A stretch of 64,000 bases of DNA from Aciduricibacillus chroicocephali (GTDB lineage: Bacteria; Bacillota; Bacilli; Bacillales; Amphibacillaceae): contig NZ_CP129113.1 of NCBI RefSeq assembly GCF_030762805.1, positions 2,184,001 through 2,248,000 on the forward strand. Reading direction: 5' to 3'. The position numbers and the translations under genes are program-made. This document shows positions 37,890 to 46,977 of the stretch, one piece after another. The notes beneath the pieces are model-generated. The model saw only the letters and a list, made by a program, of their open reading frames with translations. It had not been told where the DNA came from and made no database searches. The first letter of the stretch is position 1. Every line of letters starts with the position of its first letter.

Positions 37890-38708
37890 TCAGCGCATCT
37901 GCTGACTCGTAATCATGCGGAGCCGATCTGTCAGCAAGGCTGTGTTTTGCGGCAAGTTCATTTGCAGTTTGCGCTCTTCTTTTTTGACAAGCGCTTCATC
38001 ATATCCTGCCTGTTTCGCCTGCTTCCTCATAAATTCATAGAAACTTTCCTGTTTAGCAGGACCGACATGATAAACGCCAGTCCGATCGTTCAGCGCCATT
38101 TCAGCAACAATCTTAGACAGGTCTTCAATATGAACAAAGGTCCGAATCAGATCATCCCGGTAATGAGCGGGCATTCCTTGCGCTACGGTCTGTTCCAGAT
38201 TTTCCGTATGGGCATCCAGCTTGTCGCGCGCATTTTTTCCATAAACAGGTCCGGAACGCAGAATGACAAAGTTAGTCAGTTCCTTTTCTATAAAACGCTC
38301 GGACTTGATTTTTGCGTTGGCATATTTGCTCATACCATGATCATCTGCCATAGTCTGAAGCACATCGGTTTCTGAATAAGGTCCTCTCCCCCGGGCAAAC
38401 ACATAATCCGAAGAAAGGTAGACGAGTTTCGTTGACGGTGTCATGTGACTGATCAAATGAAGCAAACCTTCATCGCTCAACCGTTGTTCTTCAGCTCCAG
38501 CCATCAGCGCCCAAATAATGACATTGGGCTGGATTTCCTTATAAACCTGAGAGAAGTTCTCCGGATCATTCACATCAAGCTTAACCATGTTCTCTTTCGT
38601 TTCCTCATTCAAGTCCACACCGATTACTTGCAGCTTCTCTTCTTTTCGAAGAGCTTCATATATTGATGCACCAACATAACCTCCAGAGCCAAAAACAACA
38701 GCCTTCAT
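37890..38708 (-). CDS. Extended SDR / dTDP-4-dehydrorhamnose reductase-like protein
   Basis: About 272 residues. NAD(P)-binding Rossmann start KAVVFGSGGYVG, then YLSSDYVFARG (Ser-x-x-Tyr-like region) near 94 and the YAK-type catalytic motif seen as MSKYANAKIKSE near 125. Closest in layout to RmlD and other sugar-nucleotide reductases, but it stands alone without other rhamnose genes. ATG at 38708 with AGGTG eight bases upstream; a GTG 12 bases earlier is possible. It lies 50 bases after an acyltransferase gene on the same strand, so both may act on a surface polysaccharide. Confidence 0.8.
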   Translation of the reverse strand: MKAVVFGSGGYVGASIYEALRKEEKLQVIGVDLNEETKENMVKLDVNDPENFSQVYKEIQPNVIIWALMAGAEEQRLSDEGLLHLISHMTPSTKLVYLSSDYVFARGRGPYSETDVLQTMADDHGMSKYANAKIKSERFIEKELTNFVILRSGPVYGKNARDKLDAHTENLEQTVAQGMPAHYRDDLIRTFVHIEDLSKIVAEMALNDRTGVYHVGPAKQESFYEFMRKQAKQAGYDEALVKKEERKLQMNLPQNTALLTDRLRMITSQQMR

Positions 38709-38760
38709 TTTACTAAGCACCTGCCTTCCTATGATGGAAACCTGGCTAATTTCAATCTGA

Positions 38761-39780
38761 TCAGGATACTTGCGAGCGTTTGCCCGTATTTCCTCTTATG
38801 AAACTCCAGAACGAATTCCAGCGCCCTTCGATGAATGGCTGCCAAAGCTTAAGCACAGGCTTGCTGGAAAGCACAAGTACAATCACCGCTGCCACAATGG
38901 CAAGTTCCGTTGCATCAATGATATTGTCAATAGAGAACAAATCTTGCTTGCGGAATGTCTGAATAAAGAAGCCGTGAAGCAGATAAACGTACAACGTCCT
39001 TGCCCCAAGCACTGTAAGTTTGAAGTGGCGTGACGGAATCCATGCAAGCACACTCGAGGCCATCACAACAGCTGTCACATAAACAAGACCGCGTGTGATT
39101 ACGCCCATGAACGGAGATTCCAGCATGGAATATGGCTTCGATGCGAGCAGCCAACCGCTATCCAAATCTGGCATCCAATGAATAAACAATGCTACAGCTA
39201 TCATGATGACAAGACCAGCGCCTTTAATAATAGGCTTCTTCAGCTGTTGTAATTGCTCAGTCCGCACCCAGAATCCTGCTAGGAAGAACGGGAAAAATAC
39301 AAACGTTCTAGACAGGCTGAACAGCGAGCCGACTTCAGGAACATAACCGATCGCAAGACCAATCAATACTGCAAGCGCCAGTCCATATCTTGGACCAATT
39401 TTCTTGAACAAAATTAGCATGAGATGCCAGCTGAATAGACTGAACAGGAACCAGAGCGCCCATTGCGGATCAAACACACTGTTCATCCAGTTCTCTTTTC
39501 CAATTAAGAAATAAAACACCGTATACAGCGCCTGAAAAACAAGATACGGAAGCAGCAATTTTTTAGCCAGGTTGTATATATATGACTTATTCCCTGCTCC
39601 TTTTGCAAAAAAACCGGAGAGGAAAATAAACGCCGGCATGTGAAACGTATAGATCCATATGTACATTGTATGCAAGACACTCGAATCCTTTGTCGATGGC
39701 TGGATCAGATGGCCGAACACGACAAGGAAAATCAACAAAAGTTTCGCGTTATCAAAGAAAGCATTCCGTCCCATAGACAA
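38761..39780 (-). CDS. Acyltransferase family 3 membrane protein
   Basis: 339 residues, about ten membrane segments, of the acyltransferase-3/fucose 4-O-acetylase type that O-acetylates cell-surface polymers. The N-terminal AFFDNAKLLLIFLVVFGHLIQP holds the conserved Asp and the catalytic His; FLSGFFAKG and the R/E-rich loop follow. A TTG start at 39780 fits the spacing from AAGGGTGA better than the ATG at 39774. Precedes the SDR gene. Not part of the B. subtilis order here. Confidence 0.85.
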   Translation of the reverse strand: MSMGRNAFFDNAKLLLIFLVVFGHLIQPSTKDSSVLHTMYIWIYTFHMPAFIFLSGFFAKGAGNKSYIYNLAKKLLLPYLVFQALYTVFYFLIGKENWMNSVFDPQWALWFLFSLFSWHLMLILFKKIGPRYGLALAVLIGLAIGYVPEVGSLFSLSRTFVFFPFFLAGFWVRTEQLQQLKKPIIKGAGLVIMIAVALFIHWMPDLDSGWLLASKPYSMLESPFMGVITRGLVYVTAVVMASSVLAWIPSRHFKLTVLGARTLYVYLLHGFFIQTFRKQDLFSIDNIIDATELAIVAAVIVLVLSSKPVLKLWQPFIEGRWNSFWSFIRGNTGKRSQVS

Positions 39781-40066
39781 AGCAGGTCACCCTTTTTATT
39801 CATTCTGAAGTCAGACTCAAAGCCCGTATTATATAGCAAACATACCCGAATTCACACAGGATAAGCACGCAATATACGAAACGTAATCAGATTGTGATAT
39901 AGCTGAAAAAAGCCCGTAAGATTGTTGGAAAGGGAAGGCAAATGCGGTAAATTGCACTCGGGGAATGATGGAAAAGGGGTTTGCGCGTGATTCTAACTGT
40001 TGCACACAATTTCAACGTTCGCAAAAGTGTTACTCTTCCCATACCAAATGTCTTCCTTAACTCCAA
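39781..40066. other. Intergenic region upstream of the acyltransferase gene
   Basis: About 290 bases with no supported gene. A TATAAT on the minus strand (39833-39828) with a poor TGTGAA -35 box (39856-39851) could be the acyltransferase promoter. A 69-codon frame at 39887-40096 overlaps the OsmC terminator and has no family match, so it is not called. Confidence 0.4.
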
Positions 40067-40099
40067 CAAAAAAAGCGCACTGTAAACACAGCACACTTT
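40067..40099 (-). terminator. Terminator of osmC
   Basis: Minus strand AAAGTGTGCTGTG-TTTA-CAGTGCGCTTTTTTTG: 11-12 bp stem, seven T, nine bases after the osmC stop. Confidence 0.9.
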
Positions 40100-40107
40100 C
40101 CTTCCTT

Positions 40108-40548
40108 CTATTCCAATGTTGCTTCCAACCCAATCTCCACATTCCCTTGAATGGCGCGGGAAATCATGCAGCTCGTTTCCGCTTTTTCAGTAAGCCGTTT
40201 TAACAGGCTGCGGTCTTTATCACTCGCCTCCGCTTTCAGAGCGACATATGGCTTATGAGTGATTTTTCGGTAAGTGAGCACACCTCTTTCTTCCTCAACA
40301 ATCGCTTCAGATTCCATAGACATCCGTTCGAGCGGAAGATTTGCCCTTTCAATCATCGCTGCCAGAGTAATGATGTAACAAGTTGCCGCAGCACCTAGAA
40401 GCATTTCATCCGGATTCGTCCCGATTCCAGGACCATTCATTTCCGGCGGGATGGACACTTTTGTCTGCAGATTGCCTACACTGATGAAGCCTTCGCTGTT
40501 TCGTCCCCCTGGCCATTCTGCTTTCAAATGAAAATGATGTTCTGCCAT
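40108..40548 (-). CDS. OsmC-family peroxiredoxin-like protein
   Basis: 146 residues of the OsmC/Ohr fold, which reduces organic or lipid hydroperoxides through two cysteines. Both are present: GAAATCYIITL near residue 57 and AETSCMISRAI near 128. Start MAEHHFHLKAEWPGGRN; AGGGGGA upstream of the ATG. It begins 18 bases after the molybdate-type regulator and is probably co-transcribed with it, which is odd for this family; the functional link is unknown. Confidence 0.9.
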   Translation of the reverse strand: MAEHHFHLKAEWPGGRNSEGFISVGNLQTKVSIPPEMNGPGIGTNPDEMLLGAAATCYIITLAAMIERANLPLERMSMESEAIVEEERGVLTYRKITHKPYVALKAEASDKDRSLLKRLTEKAETSCMISRAIQGNVEIGLEATLE

Positions 40549-40566
40549 TCCAATTCCCCCTAAAAA

Positions 40567-41484
40567 TTATTGCTCGTACAGGACTTCACCCATTCCTGTA
40601 GTATCATAGCCAACTGAAGCAAGCTCTTCCTGCAAGTCAACCGAACGAAGCAAATCTTTCACATGCTGTATGAGTTTCTCAGTATGCTGATTTTTTAAAA
40701 GTACGATATCATATTGCTCCGTAATCATTGGGACAAAATCAACATTCGCACTTCCAGCAACACGTGAAATCCCGACGCCCGCATTAGCACGTCCTGCTGC
40801 CACAGCACCTGCAACTGCAAGATGACTCGTATAGATTGAATCATAACCCGCAACAGAGTCCTTGCCAATCCCGTTCAGCCTAAGTTGTTCATCAAGCAAC
40901 ACTCGCGCACCCGCTCCCGGCTCACGATTTGCAATCGTAATGCCAGGCTTCGCAAGGTCCGGCCATTCACTTATATTTTCCGGATTTCCTTTCTGAACAT
41001 AGATCCCAGCTTCCCGCTTGATGAAATGCAGCACGACAAAAGATTGGCTGACGAGCAGTTTCCGAATATACGGTATATTATACGTCTTTGTATCGCCGTC
41101 AAACAGATGCGTGCTCACAATATCTGCTTCACCGCGGTACATGGAGACGAGACCGTCAAGGCTGCCGCTTTGAGAACGGAGCGGCTGACCTGCCCCTTTT
41201 CCTTCAAGCTCCCGTGCAAGCAAATCCATGCACGGATCCTGACCGCTAATAATAATCCTACCGGCAGTCGCAGACACTTCATTTTCAATAACTTCGACCG
41301 GCTTGAGATTACTTCCTCTTCCTCGCTGTTTATATGCTTCAAGCGCCGTCCGCTCAATCCGCATCTGCCGGCCAACACGATATGCCTCAAGTTCATCCTT
41401 TTTAATAAGGTCATAAACTGTCAGCTTAGACACTTTGAGAAGACGCGCCACTTCCTCAACGGTATAGATTTCTTCTTCTAGCAA
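40567..41484 (-). CDS. HTH regulator fused to a periplasmic-binding-like domain, divergent from modABC
   Basis: About 305 residues from a TTG at 41484 with GGAG eight bases upstream. N-terminal excisionase-type winged helix (residues 5-52: YTVEEVARLLKVSKLTVYDL and YRVGRQMRIE), then a PBP_like domain (about 75-300) related to ModA/TupA binding proteins: SGQDPCMDLLARELE, GLVSMYRGEADIVSTHL, ANREPGAGARVLLDEQL, AAGRANAGVGISRVA. I infer a cytoplasmic sensor of molybdate or tungstate controlling modABC, replacing ModE. Four 10-bp repeats in the shared promoter region (41531-41570) are likely operators. Confidence 0.85.
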   Translation of the reverse strand: MLEEEIYTVEEVARLLKVSKLTVYDLIKKDELEAYRVGRQMRIERTALEAYKQRGRGSNLKPVEVIENEVSATAGRIIISGQDPCMDLLARELEGKGAGQPLRSQSGSLDGLVSMYRGEADIVSTHLFDGDTKTYNIPYIRKLLVSQSFVVLHFIKREAGIYVQKGNPENISEWPDLAKPGITIANREPGAGARVLLDEQLRLNGIGKDSVAGYDSIYTSHLAVAGAVAAGRANAGVGISRVAGSANVDFVPMITEQYDIVLLKNQHTEKLIQHVKDLLRSVDLQEELASVGYDTTGMGEVLYEQ

Positions 41485-41530
41485 AAGAAACACTCCATTT
41501 TCATATCCGGTTTTCATTTGTATTGATAGG

Positions 41531-41570
41531 ATATATTTAGTTATAATCTATTATAATTAGATATAATTCA
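41531..41570. promoter_or_regulatory. Phased 10-bp repeats in the mod intergenic region (likely operator)
   Basis: Four consecutive decamers: ATATATTTAG (41531-41540), TTATAATCTA (41541-41550), TTATAATTAG (41551-41560), ATATAATTCA (41561-41570). The shared core is TATAATTNR; the repeats fall on one face of the helix. They also contain TATAAT -10 elements for modA. They lie between the divergent regulator and modA. Confidence 0.5.
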
Positions 41571-41595
41571 TTTTAAAAGAAAGGTGTTATGCTTT

Positions 41596-42396
41596 ATGAA
41601 AAAAAGCTCCCTTCTAGTTATTTCCCTATTGCTGACAGTAATGCTCGCAGCTTGTGGAACTACAAATGACAGCAAGAAAGAGGATAAATCATCAAACAAA
41701 AACAATTCAAAGCCGGAACTGACTATTTCAGCTGCCGTGAGCCTGACAGATGCACTGGAAGAAATGAAAAAAGACTTCGAGAAAGTTCATGACGTCAAAG
41801 TGAAATTCAATCTTGGCAGCTCGGGAACACTCGCCCAGCAAATCCAGCAAGGCGCACCTGCCGATGTCTTTATTTCTGCCAACCAAGATTGGATGGACAA
41901 GCTGGAGCTGAGTGGCGACATAAAGAAAGGTACACGGTCTGATGTTACAGGGAACAGGATCGTTCTTATTACTAAAAAAGACGGGGAATCAAAGGTAAAG
42001 AAAATCAAAGACCTTACAGCAAAAAATGCCGGACAGATTGCAATCGGCAATCCTGAAAGTGTTCCTGCTGGAGCATACACGGAAGACACGCTTAAGCATT
42101 TGAAAAAATGGGACAAGCTGAAGAACCACTTCATCATGGCAAAGGACGTACGCCAAGTACTCACTTATACAGAAACGGGAAATGCCGACCTTGGATTCGT
42201 ATACGCAAGTGATGCTGCAACTTCTAATAAAGTTAAAATCATCGATACAGCGGACAAATCATGGCACGAACCGATCATCTATCCTGGAGCTGTTACAACA
42301 GATTCAAAATATGAAATACCAGCAAAGGAATTCCTCGACTATATGAAATCGAGCAAAGGACAGGAAATTCTTAAAAAATACGGATTCGAGAAGTAA
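41596..42396 (+). CDS. modA: Molybdate ABC transporter substrate-binding lipoprotein
   Basis: Captures molybdate (or tungstate) outside the membrane and delivers it to ModB. About 266 residues from the ATG at 41596 with AAAGGTG nine bases upstream. Signal with lipobox LAAC; then ISAAVSLTDALEEM (oxyanion-binding Ser/Ala), LGSSGTLAQQI, GAPADVFISANQDWMD, and NPESVPAGAYTEDTL, all standard ModA segments. First gene of modABC, 12 bases before modB. Confidence 0.95.
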   Translation: MKKSSLLVISLLLTVMLAACGTTNDSKKEDKSSNKNNSKPELTISAAVSLTDALEEMKKDFEKVHDVKVKFNLGSSGTLAQQIQQGAPADVFISANQDWMDKLELSGDIKKGTRSDVTGNRIVLITKKDGESKVKKIKDLTAKNAGQIAIGNPESVPAGAYTEDTLKHLKKWDKLKNHFIMAKDVRQVLTYTETGNADLGFVYASDAATSNKVKIIDTADKSWHEPIIYPGAVTTDSKYEIPAKEFLDYMKSSKGQEILKKYGFEK

Positions 42397-42408
42397 GCAG
42401 GTATTCTA

Positions 42409-43089
42409 ATGGAACAAATGGACTTCTCACCATTTTGGCTTTCAATTAAAACGGCGGCAATTGCGACCTTATTCGTTTTCGTCGCTGGCACATTCTTGGC
42501 GCGGCTCATCAGCCGGCGCCAGTTTTTCGGCAAAAGCGTCTTAGAAGCGGTCATCCTGCTGCCACTCGTCCTGCCGCCAACCGTTGTCGGCTTTGGTCTG
42601 CTTTATATATTCGGTAAAAATGGCTTCATTGGCAAGCCCCTCATCAAGTATTTCGATTTCCAGATTGTTTTCTCCTGGTGGGGTGTACTGATTGCAGCAA
42701 TCGTTGTCGCGTTTCCTTTAATGTACCAAAGTGCTTCAGCTGCCTTCCAACAGTACGACCCGAACTTGGAAAACGCCGCTCGCACAATGGGCGCTTCCGG
42801 CTGGCGGATTTTCTGGACAATCAGCTTCCCGCTCGCATGGCCTGGACTTTTATCTGGGCTCGTCCTCACCTTTGCTCGCGCGCTCGGCGAATTCGGCGCC
42901 ACACTCATGGTCGCCGGCTATATTAAAGGCGTCACAGACACGATTCCGCTTGCTATTTATTTCTCCGTCGAATCCGGAAACATGGACGCTGCTAAACTTT
43001 GGGTACTCGTCATCGTTGCACTCGGATTCTCTGCCATACTCTGGCTGAACTGGTGGAGCCGGCGTAATATGCAGAAGCATACTAGATAG
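42409..43089 (+). CDS. modB: Molybdate ABC transporter permease
   Basis: 226 residues, five to six membrane helices, BPD-type permease. The LPPTVVGFGLLY segment near residue 48 is the ModB hallmark; the EAA loop reads NLENAARTMGASGWRIFW near 117-134 and contacts ModC. RALGEFGATLMVAGY near 164 is also conserved. The ribosome site (CAGGT) is weak, which fits translational coupling to modA 12 bases upstream. Confidence 0.95.
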   Translation: MEQMDFSPFWLSIKTAAIATLFVFVAGTFLARLISRRQFFGKSVLEAVILLPLVLPPTVVGFGLLYIFGKNGFIGKPLIKYFDFQIVFSWWGVLIAAIVVAFPLMYQSASAAFQQYDPNLENAARTMGASGWRIFWTISFPLAWPGLLSGLVLTFARALGEFGATLMVAGYIKGVTDTIPLAIYFSVESGNMDAAKLWVLVIVALGFSAILWLNWWSRRNMQKHTR

Positions 43090-43100
43090 GAGGATGCCTT

Positions 43101-43745
43101 ATGCTCGACATAGCGATCAAAAAGAAACTCTCTCATTTCACACTCGATGTTGCCATTCGGACATCCGCCGATATCATCTCTCTGTTCGGCCCATCTGGTT
43201 CTGGCAAAACGACTATCCTAAATTGTCTGGCAGGCCTTGTAAAACCAGATGCTGGTCATATTACATTGAAAGACCGAACCATGTTCCAGCAAGGAAAAAC
43301 GAACCTTCCTGTCCAGCAGCGCCGCGTCGGCTATCTCTTTCAGGACTATGCACTATTCCCACATATGACCGTATGGAAAAACATCATCTATGGCATGAAA
43401 AACGAGGAATTTGCAAAGACACTGATGGAGCAATTGAATATTACCCATCTTGCAAAACAATATCCAAAGGCAATATCCGGCGGTGAAAAGCAACGTGTCG
43501 CACTTGCCCGTGCACTCGCTACAGAACCCGATCTCCTCCTTCTCGATGAACCATTTTCCGCATTGGATGAAAAAACACGCGAGCGTGCTTATGAAAAACT
43601 GTTGCGTATCCATAAAGAATGGCAAATTCCGATCGTGCTCGTGACCCACCAGCATGATGAAGCGCTAAATCTCGCCAATCGGATCTATTACTTAGATAGT
43701 GGAAAAATCATTTCCGAGAAGGTGACCAAGCTTGCGAACGTATAG
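43101..43745 (+). CDS. modC: Molybdate ABC transporter ATP-binding protein, short form
   Basis: 214 residues. Walker A GPSGSGKTT near residue 31-39, Q-loop FQDYALFPHMTV, signature ISGGEKQRVALARAL near 132, Walker B LLLLDEPFSALD and the switch His in VTHQHDEA. It lacks the C-terminal TOBE/MOP domain of E. coli ModC, so it cannot itself bind regulatory molybdate; sensing may fall to the divergent regulator. GGAGG precedes the ATG; terminator follows. Confidence 0.93.
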   Translation: MLDIAIKKKLSHFTLDVAIRTSADIISLFGPSGSGKTTILNCLAGLVKPDAGHITLKDRTMFQQGKTNLPVQQRRVGYLFQDYALFPHMTVWKNIIYGMKNEEFAKTLMEQLNITHLAKQYPKAISGGEKQRVALARALATEPDLLLLDEPFSALDEKTRERAYEKLLRIHKEWQIPIVLVTHQHDEALNLANRIYYLDSGKIISEKVTKLANV

Positions 43746-43785
43746 AACACCCCGACTGGCATTAAGCCAATCAGGGTGTTCTTTT
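43745..43785 (+). terminator. Terminator of modABC
   Basis: GAACACCC (43745-43752) pairs with GGGTGTTC (43774-43781), with additional GACTGGC/GCCAATC inner pairing, followed by TTTT. Confidence 0.85.
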
Positions 43786-43841
43786 ATGCAGTGCATGAAA
43801 GTAAAATATAGCGCTGACCCCTTCACTCCGAACAACAAAAA

Positions 43842-43874
43842 ACGCCTCCCCCTATTATTCATAGAGGAAGACGC
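43842..43874 (-). terminator. Terminator of the protease gene
   Basis: ACGCCTCCCCC (43842-43852) pairs, with G-U pairs, with GAGGAAGACGC (43864-43874); the minus strand continues TTTTTTGTTG. Seven bases after the protease stop. Confidence 0.75.
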
Positions 43875-43880
43875 AAATCA

Positions 43881-46697
43881 TTACTTCGCTTTGGCTACTG
43901 TCACTTTCACTTGCTTGCTATTACGTTTTGCAGGATCTACACTCTTCGCATAAAGGACTGTGCCCGCTTTTTGTTTAGCCATTTTCAATTTAAACTGACC
44001 TTTGGAATTCACCGCACCTTGAGCAATAACCTTTTTCGACTTGTTCGTCAGTACGACTTTTGTATCAAGTGGAGCTGTTCCTGTTGCATAGCTCGACTTA
44101 TTCGTCACTTTGTTCACTTTCGGAGAGGCAGGTGCTTTTCCTTTTGCGACGTAAGTTCGAACTGTCGTCTTCACATCTCCAGCAGATACTGTTACATAAA
44201 GCTCTGTCTTGTTCGTCTGAGCCGGAATCTTCATCGAGAAGGCCCCTTTAGTATTTACAGTGCCCTTTGCCAAGACTGTTTTACCTTTTTTCACTTCGAC
44301 CTTGGCACCTTTGACTGCTGTTCCAGTTATGATTCTTCGATTATCAAGCACTGGTTTCAACTTCACATTAAGGTCGACTGCACTGAAAGCATTATATGCA
44401 TTCAATCTGCCGAAGCCTGCATGCATATCCGAACCCGCCGGAACATCCGGCTTAACTTCCACTAGATTGCCATCTTTGTCCACTTCGTATTCCCCAGAGA
44501 ATTCTTCCGGCTCTTCTGAAGGAACGAACGTATTCTTTTTCGCTGTCTCTTTCAGTGCTGTACGAACATCAGCAAACTTCAGCTTCGGATTGCGTGAAAG
44601 CATGAGGCCGACTGTCGCTGAAACATGAGGAGCCGCCATGGACGTTCCGCTCATATATGTGACATTTCCATTCGGTACAAGGCTTGGAATATTAGAGCCA
44701 GGCGCCACAAGATCTAAAGCATTTCCATAGTTGGAGAAGTCTGATACGACGTCAAGTGAGTTCGTACCACCAACAGAAATTGTATACTTGGAAGCAGCTG
44801 GGTAGCTCAGTTCAGGTACGTTTTCATTACCGCTCGCCGCGACGATGATAATACCTTTTGAATAGGCATATTTCAATACATATTCCAGCGTTCGGCTGTA
44901 TTCACCGCCAAGGCTCAAGTTGATTACTTTAGCGCCATGATCTGCCGCATATTTGATACCATAAGCAATCTCTTCTGTATCACCAAATCCTGCTGCATTC
45001 AAGACCTTTACAGGCATGATGCGGGCTTTTTGGTTGATACCAGCCATTGAGTAATCATTATTAGCAGCAGCTGCGATGATACCAGCCACATGTGTTCCAT
45101 GTCCGTAATCATCTGTAGCAGGTTCATTTGGATCTACGAAGTTCTTGCCGATAGACATATCAACAGAGTTCTTCAAATCAGTCAGCGAATTGTCAACACC
45201 CGTATCGACAACAGCGATGACCGTTTGTTTCAGATTGCGTTTATTAACTAGGTTCTGCAAGGCTGCATTCCGAATATCTGCGCCATTTGTGCCACCATTT
45301 TGTCCTCTGTTCGAGAGTGACCACTGATAAGAATACTGAATGTCCTCAGAATGAACTTGATACTTCTGTGCTTTTTCAACATACTCAACTTCCGGCAGCG
45401 CTTCTATCTGCTTTGCAGCTGATGTAGCAGTTGCAGAAACAGCTTTTGCACTCATTCCCTTTGGCAGCTGTTCTTCCAAATCGAATACATACAGGTCCTT
45501 CAGCATCGTATCATCTTCATCTACCGGCTCTGCTTTGGAAACGTTATAGCTTTTTACAGAACGTGCTGCAGATATGCTGTCCACAGATTTACCCGGTTTC
45601 ATCTTAATGAGGAGCTTACCGCCTGTTCCTGATCCACCAGAAAGCTTAACTCCCATCTTCGTCATCGTCGACGCAGCCTGGTCACCGGCCAAGCTCTTGA
45701 TTCCAGCTTTATTCGCAAGCTTTTGCATTTCTTTATTCAAGATTCCAGGAGATGCGTCTGCAACAAAATTATATAGTTCTTCGATTGCAGCCTGTTCGCT
45801 CTTGCTAATAACATAGCTGCTGTCCAAGCCATTATTGTTCAGATCCTTAATAAGTGGCTGTAATGTCATAAGGTTTTTGTATACACGATCTCTTGCATTT
45901 GAATCCTTTGCGACCTTCACCATAACAAATGGTGCTGCCTTGTAATAAAGAGCAGACATTTCACGGCCTGCTTGTGATTTGGCTAAAGTACCATCACGGA
46001 ACTGACGGATTGACTGCAGCAATGCTTTGCCGCCGCTTTTCTTCGCCGCAGCACTCATTTCCACAGGACAACTTGAGAGTTCATCCTCTTTTGCAGGCTG
46101 TTTCTTCACATCTTTCACTGAAAGTGTATAAGTTGTTGAAAGGTCCAGTTCTTCTTCAGTGTCGGACGTTACCTCTTCTTGCTCAGTTGTTACTGTATCC
46201 TTGTTAGTCTCTGACTCTGCATTAGAATCAGGTGTAGTTTCAGGTGACTTTATTTCTTCAATTTCGGCTTTACCGAAATACTCGACTTTAATATAATAAG
46301 GCCCGTCCCATGCATAAGGGAAAGCAACCTCTGCAGGTTTCATTGAATAGTCTGTACCCGCTCTATACTGACCGAATGTCTTCTCTTCAAGAGCATTTTT
46401 TTTGCTTGAATAGATTGATATATTCAATAGGTCCTTGCTTTTCAAATTCAGTTCTACATGAGTGAATTTCTTAATATCATTAAGATTCGGTTTGAAGACA
46501 TACCAGCGTATGCCCGGCTTATCAAATGTAGCTTCAATAGAATCTCCACTCTTGACTTCAGCAGCCTGATTGATGAGTTCAGAATCATTTTCTTCAGCTT
46601 TTGCGACTTTACTAGGTGCAAAAGGAAGCATAAGGCCCAAAATAAGGCTGAGTACCATTGTAATTGATAATAATTGAATACGGCCTGTTCTATCCAA
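43881..46697 (-). CDS. Large secreted subtilisin-like serine protease (S8) with Ig-like C-terminal repeats
   Basis: 938 residues from TTG at 46697, five bases after GGAGGAG, giving a signal peptide (helix about 9-28, APSKVAKAE cleavage region). Then a PPC-like beta-domain (about 45-145), a Glu/Thr-rich linker, a ~200-residue helical region, an I9-like propeptide ending near 450, the S8 catalytic domain with Asp498 (VVDTGVD), His533 (GHGTHVAG) and Ser686 (SGTSMAAPH), and two Ig-like repeats (about 800-938; TAVKGAKVEVKKGK and TAPLDTKVVLTNKS). No LPXTG or S-layer anchor is seen. Probably a released nutrient protease. Single gene. Confidence 0.92.
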   Translation of the reverse strand: MDRTGRIQLLSITMVLSLILGLMLPFAPSKVAKAEENDSELINQAAEVKSGDSIEATFDKPGIRWYVFKPNLNDIKKFTHVELNLKSKDLLNISIYSSKKNALEEKTFGQYRAGTDYSMKPAEVAFPYAWDGPYYIKVEYFGKAEIEEIKSPETTPDSNAESETNKDTVTTEQEEVTSDTEEELDLSTTYTLSVKDVKKQPAKEDELSSCPVEMSAAAKKSGGKALLQSIRQFRDGTLAKSQAGREMSALYYKAAPFVMVKVAKDSNARDRVYKNLMTLQPLIKDLNNNGLDSSYVISKSEQAAIEELYNFVADASPGILNKEMQKLANKAGIKSLAGDQAASTMTKMGVKLSGGSGTGGKLLIKMKPGKSVDSISAARSVKSYNVSKAEPVDEDDTMLKDLYVFDLEEQLPKGMSAKAVSATATSAAKQIEALPEVEYVEKAQKYQVHSEDIQYSYQWSLSNRGQNGGTNGADIRNAALQNLVNKRNLKQTVIAVVDTGVDNSLTDLKNSVDMSIGKNFVDPNEPATDDYGHGTHVAGIIAAAANNDYSMAGINQKARIMPVKVLNAAGFGDTEEIAYGIKYAADHGAKVINLSLGGEYSRTLEYVLKYAYSKGIIIVAASGNENVPELSYPAASKYTISVGGTNSLDVVSDFSNYGNALDLVAPGSNIPSLVPNGNVTYMSGTSMAAPHVSATVGLMLSRNPKLKFADVRTALKETAKKNTFVPSEEPEEFSGEYEVDKDGNLVEVKPDVPAGSDMHAGFGRLNAYNAFSAVDLNVKLKPVLDNRRIITGTAVKGAKVEVKKGKTVLAKGTVNTKGAFSMKIPAQTNKTELYVTVSAGDVKTTVRTYVAKGKAPASPKVNKVTNKSSYATGTAPLDTKVVLTNKSKKVIAQGAVNSKGQFKLKMAKQKAGTVLYAKSVDPAKRNSKQVKVTVAKAK

Positions 46698-46977
46698 AGC
46701 TTCTCCTCCATATACATATACTGTTTTTGAAAAATACAACTTTTTCCTATCATAACTGATTAAACATAGTTTACAAGGGTTTTCTTCCAATTCAACAAAA
46801 GTTTTCATAATTTTTGGCAATCCACTTTTTTTAGCGTTATTTCAAAGCAGGAATAGCCAATATTCCAACCCATTTTCCAGCGACTTTTACAGCAATTCAT
46901 TATCTTTTGTAAGCGTTTTGTTTTATAATATTAATAGGCCACTATTTTAAGTGCCATTTAAATGGAGGGAAAACATT

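Noticed and set aside
39887-40096. 69-codon minus-strand frame upstream of the acyltransferase gene.
   Set aside because: Runs through the osmC terminator stem, lacks a ribosome site and has a random-looking composition.
43094-43486. 130-codon plus-strand frame overlapping modC.
   Set aside because: Shadow frame; modC at 43101 in another register has all ABC motifs and the ribosome site.
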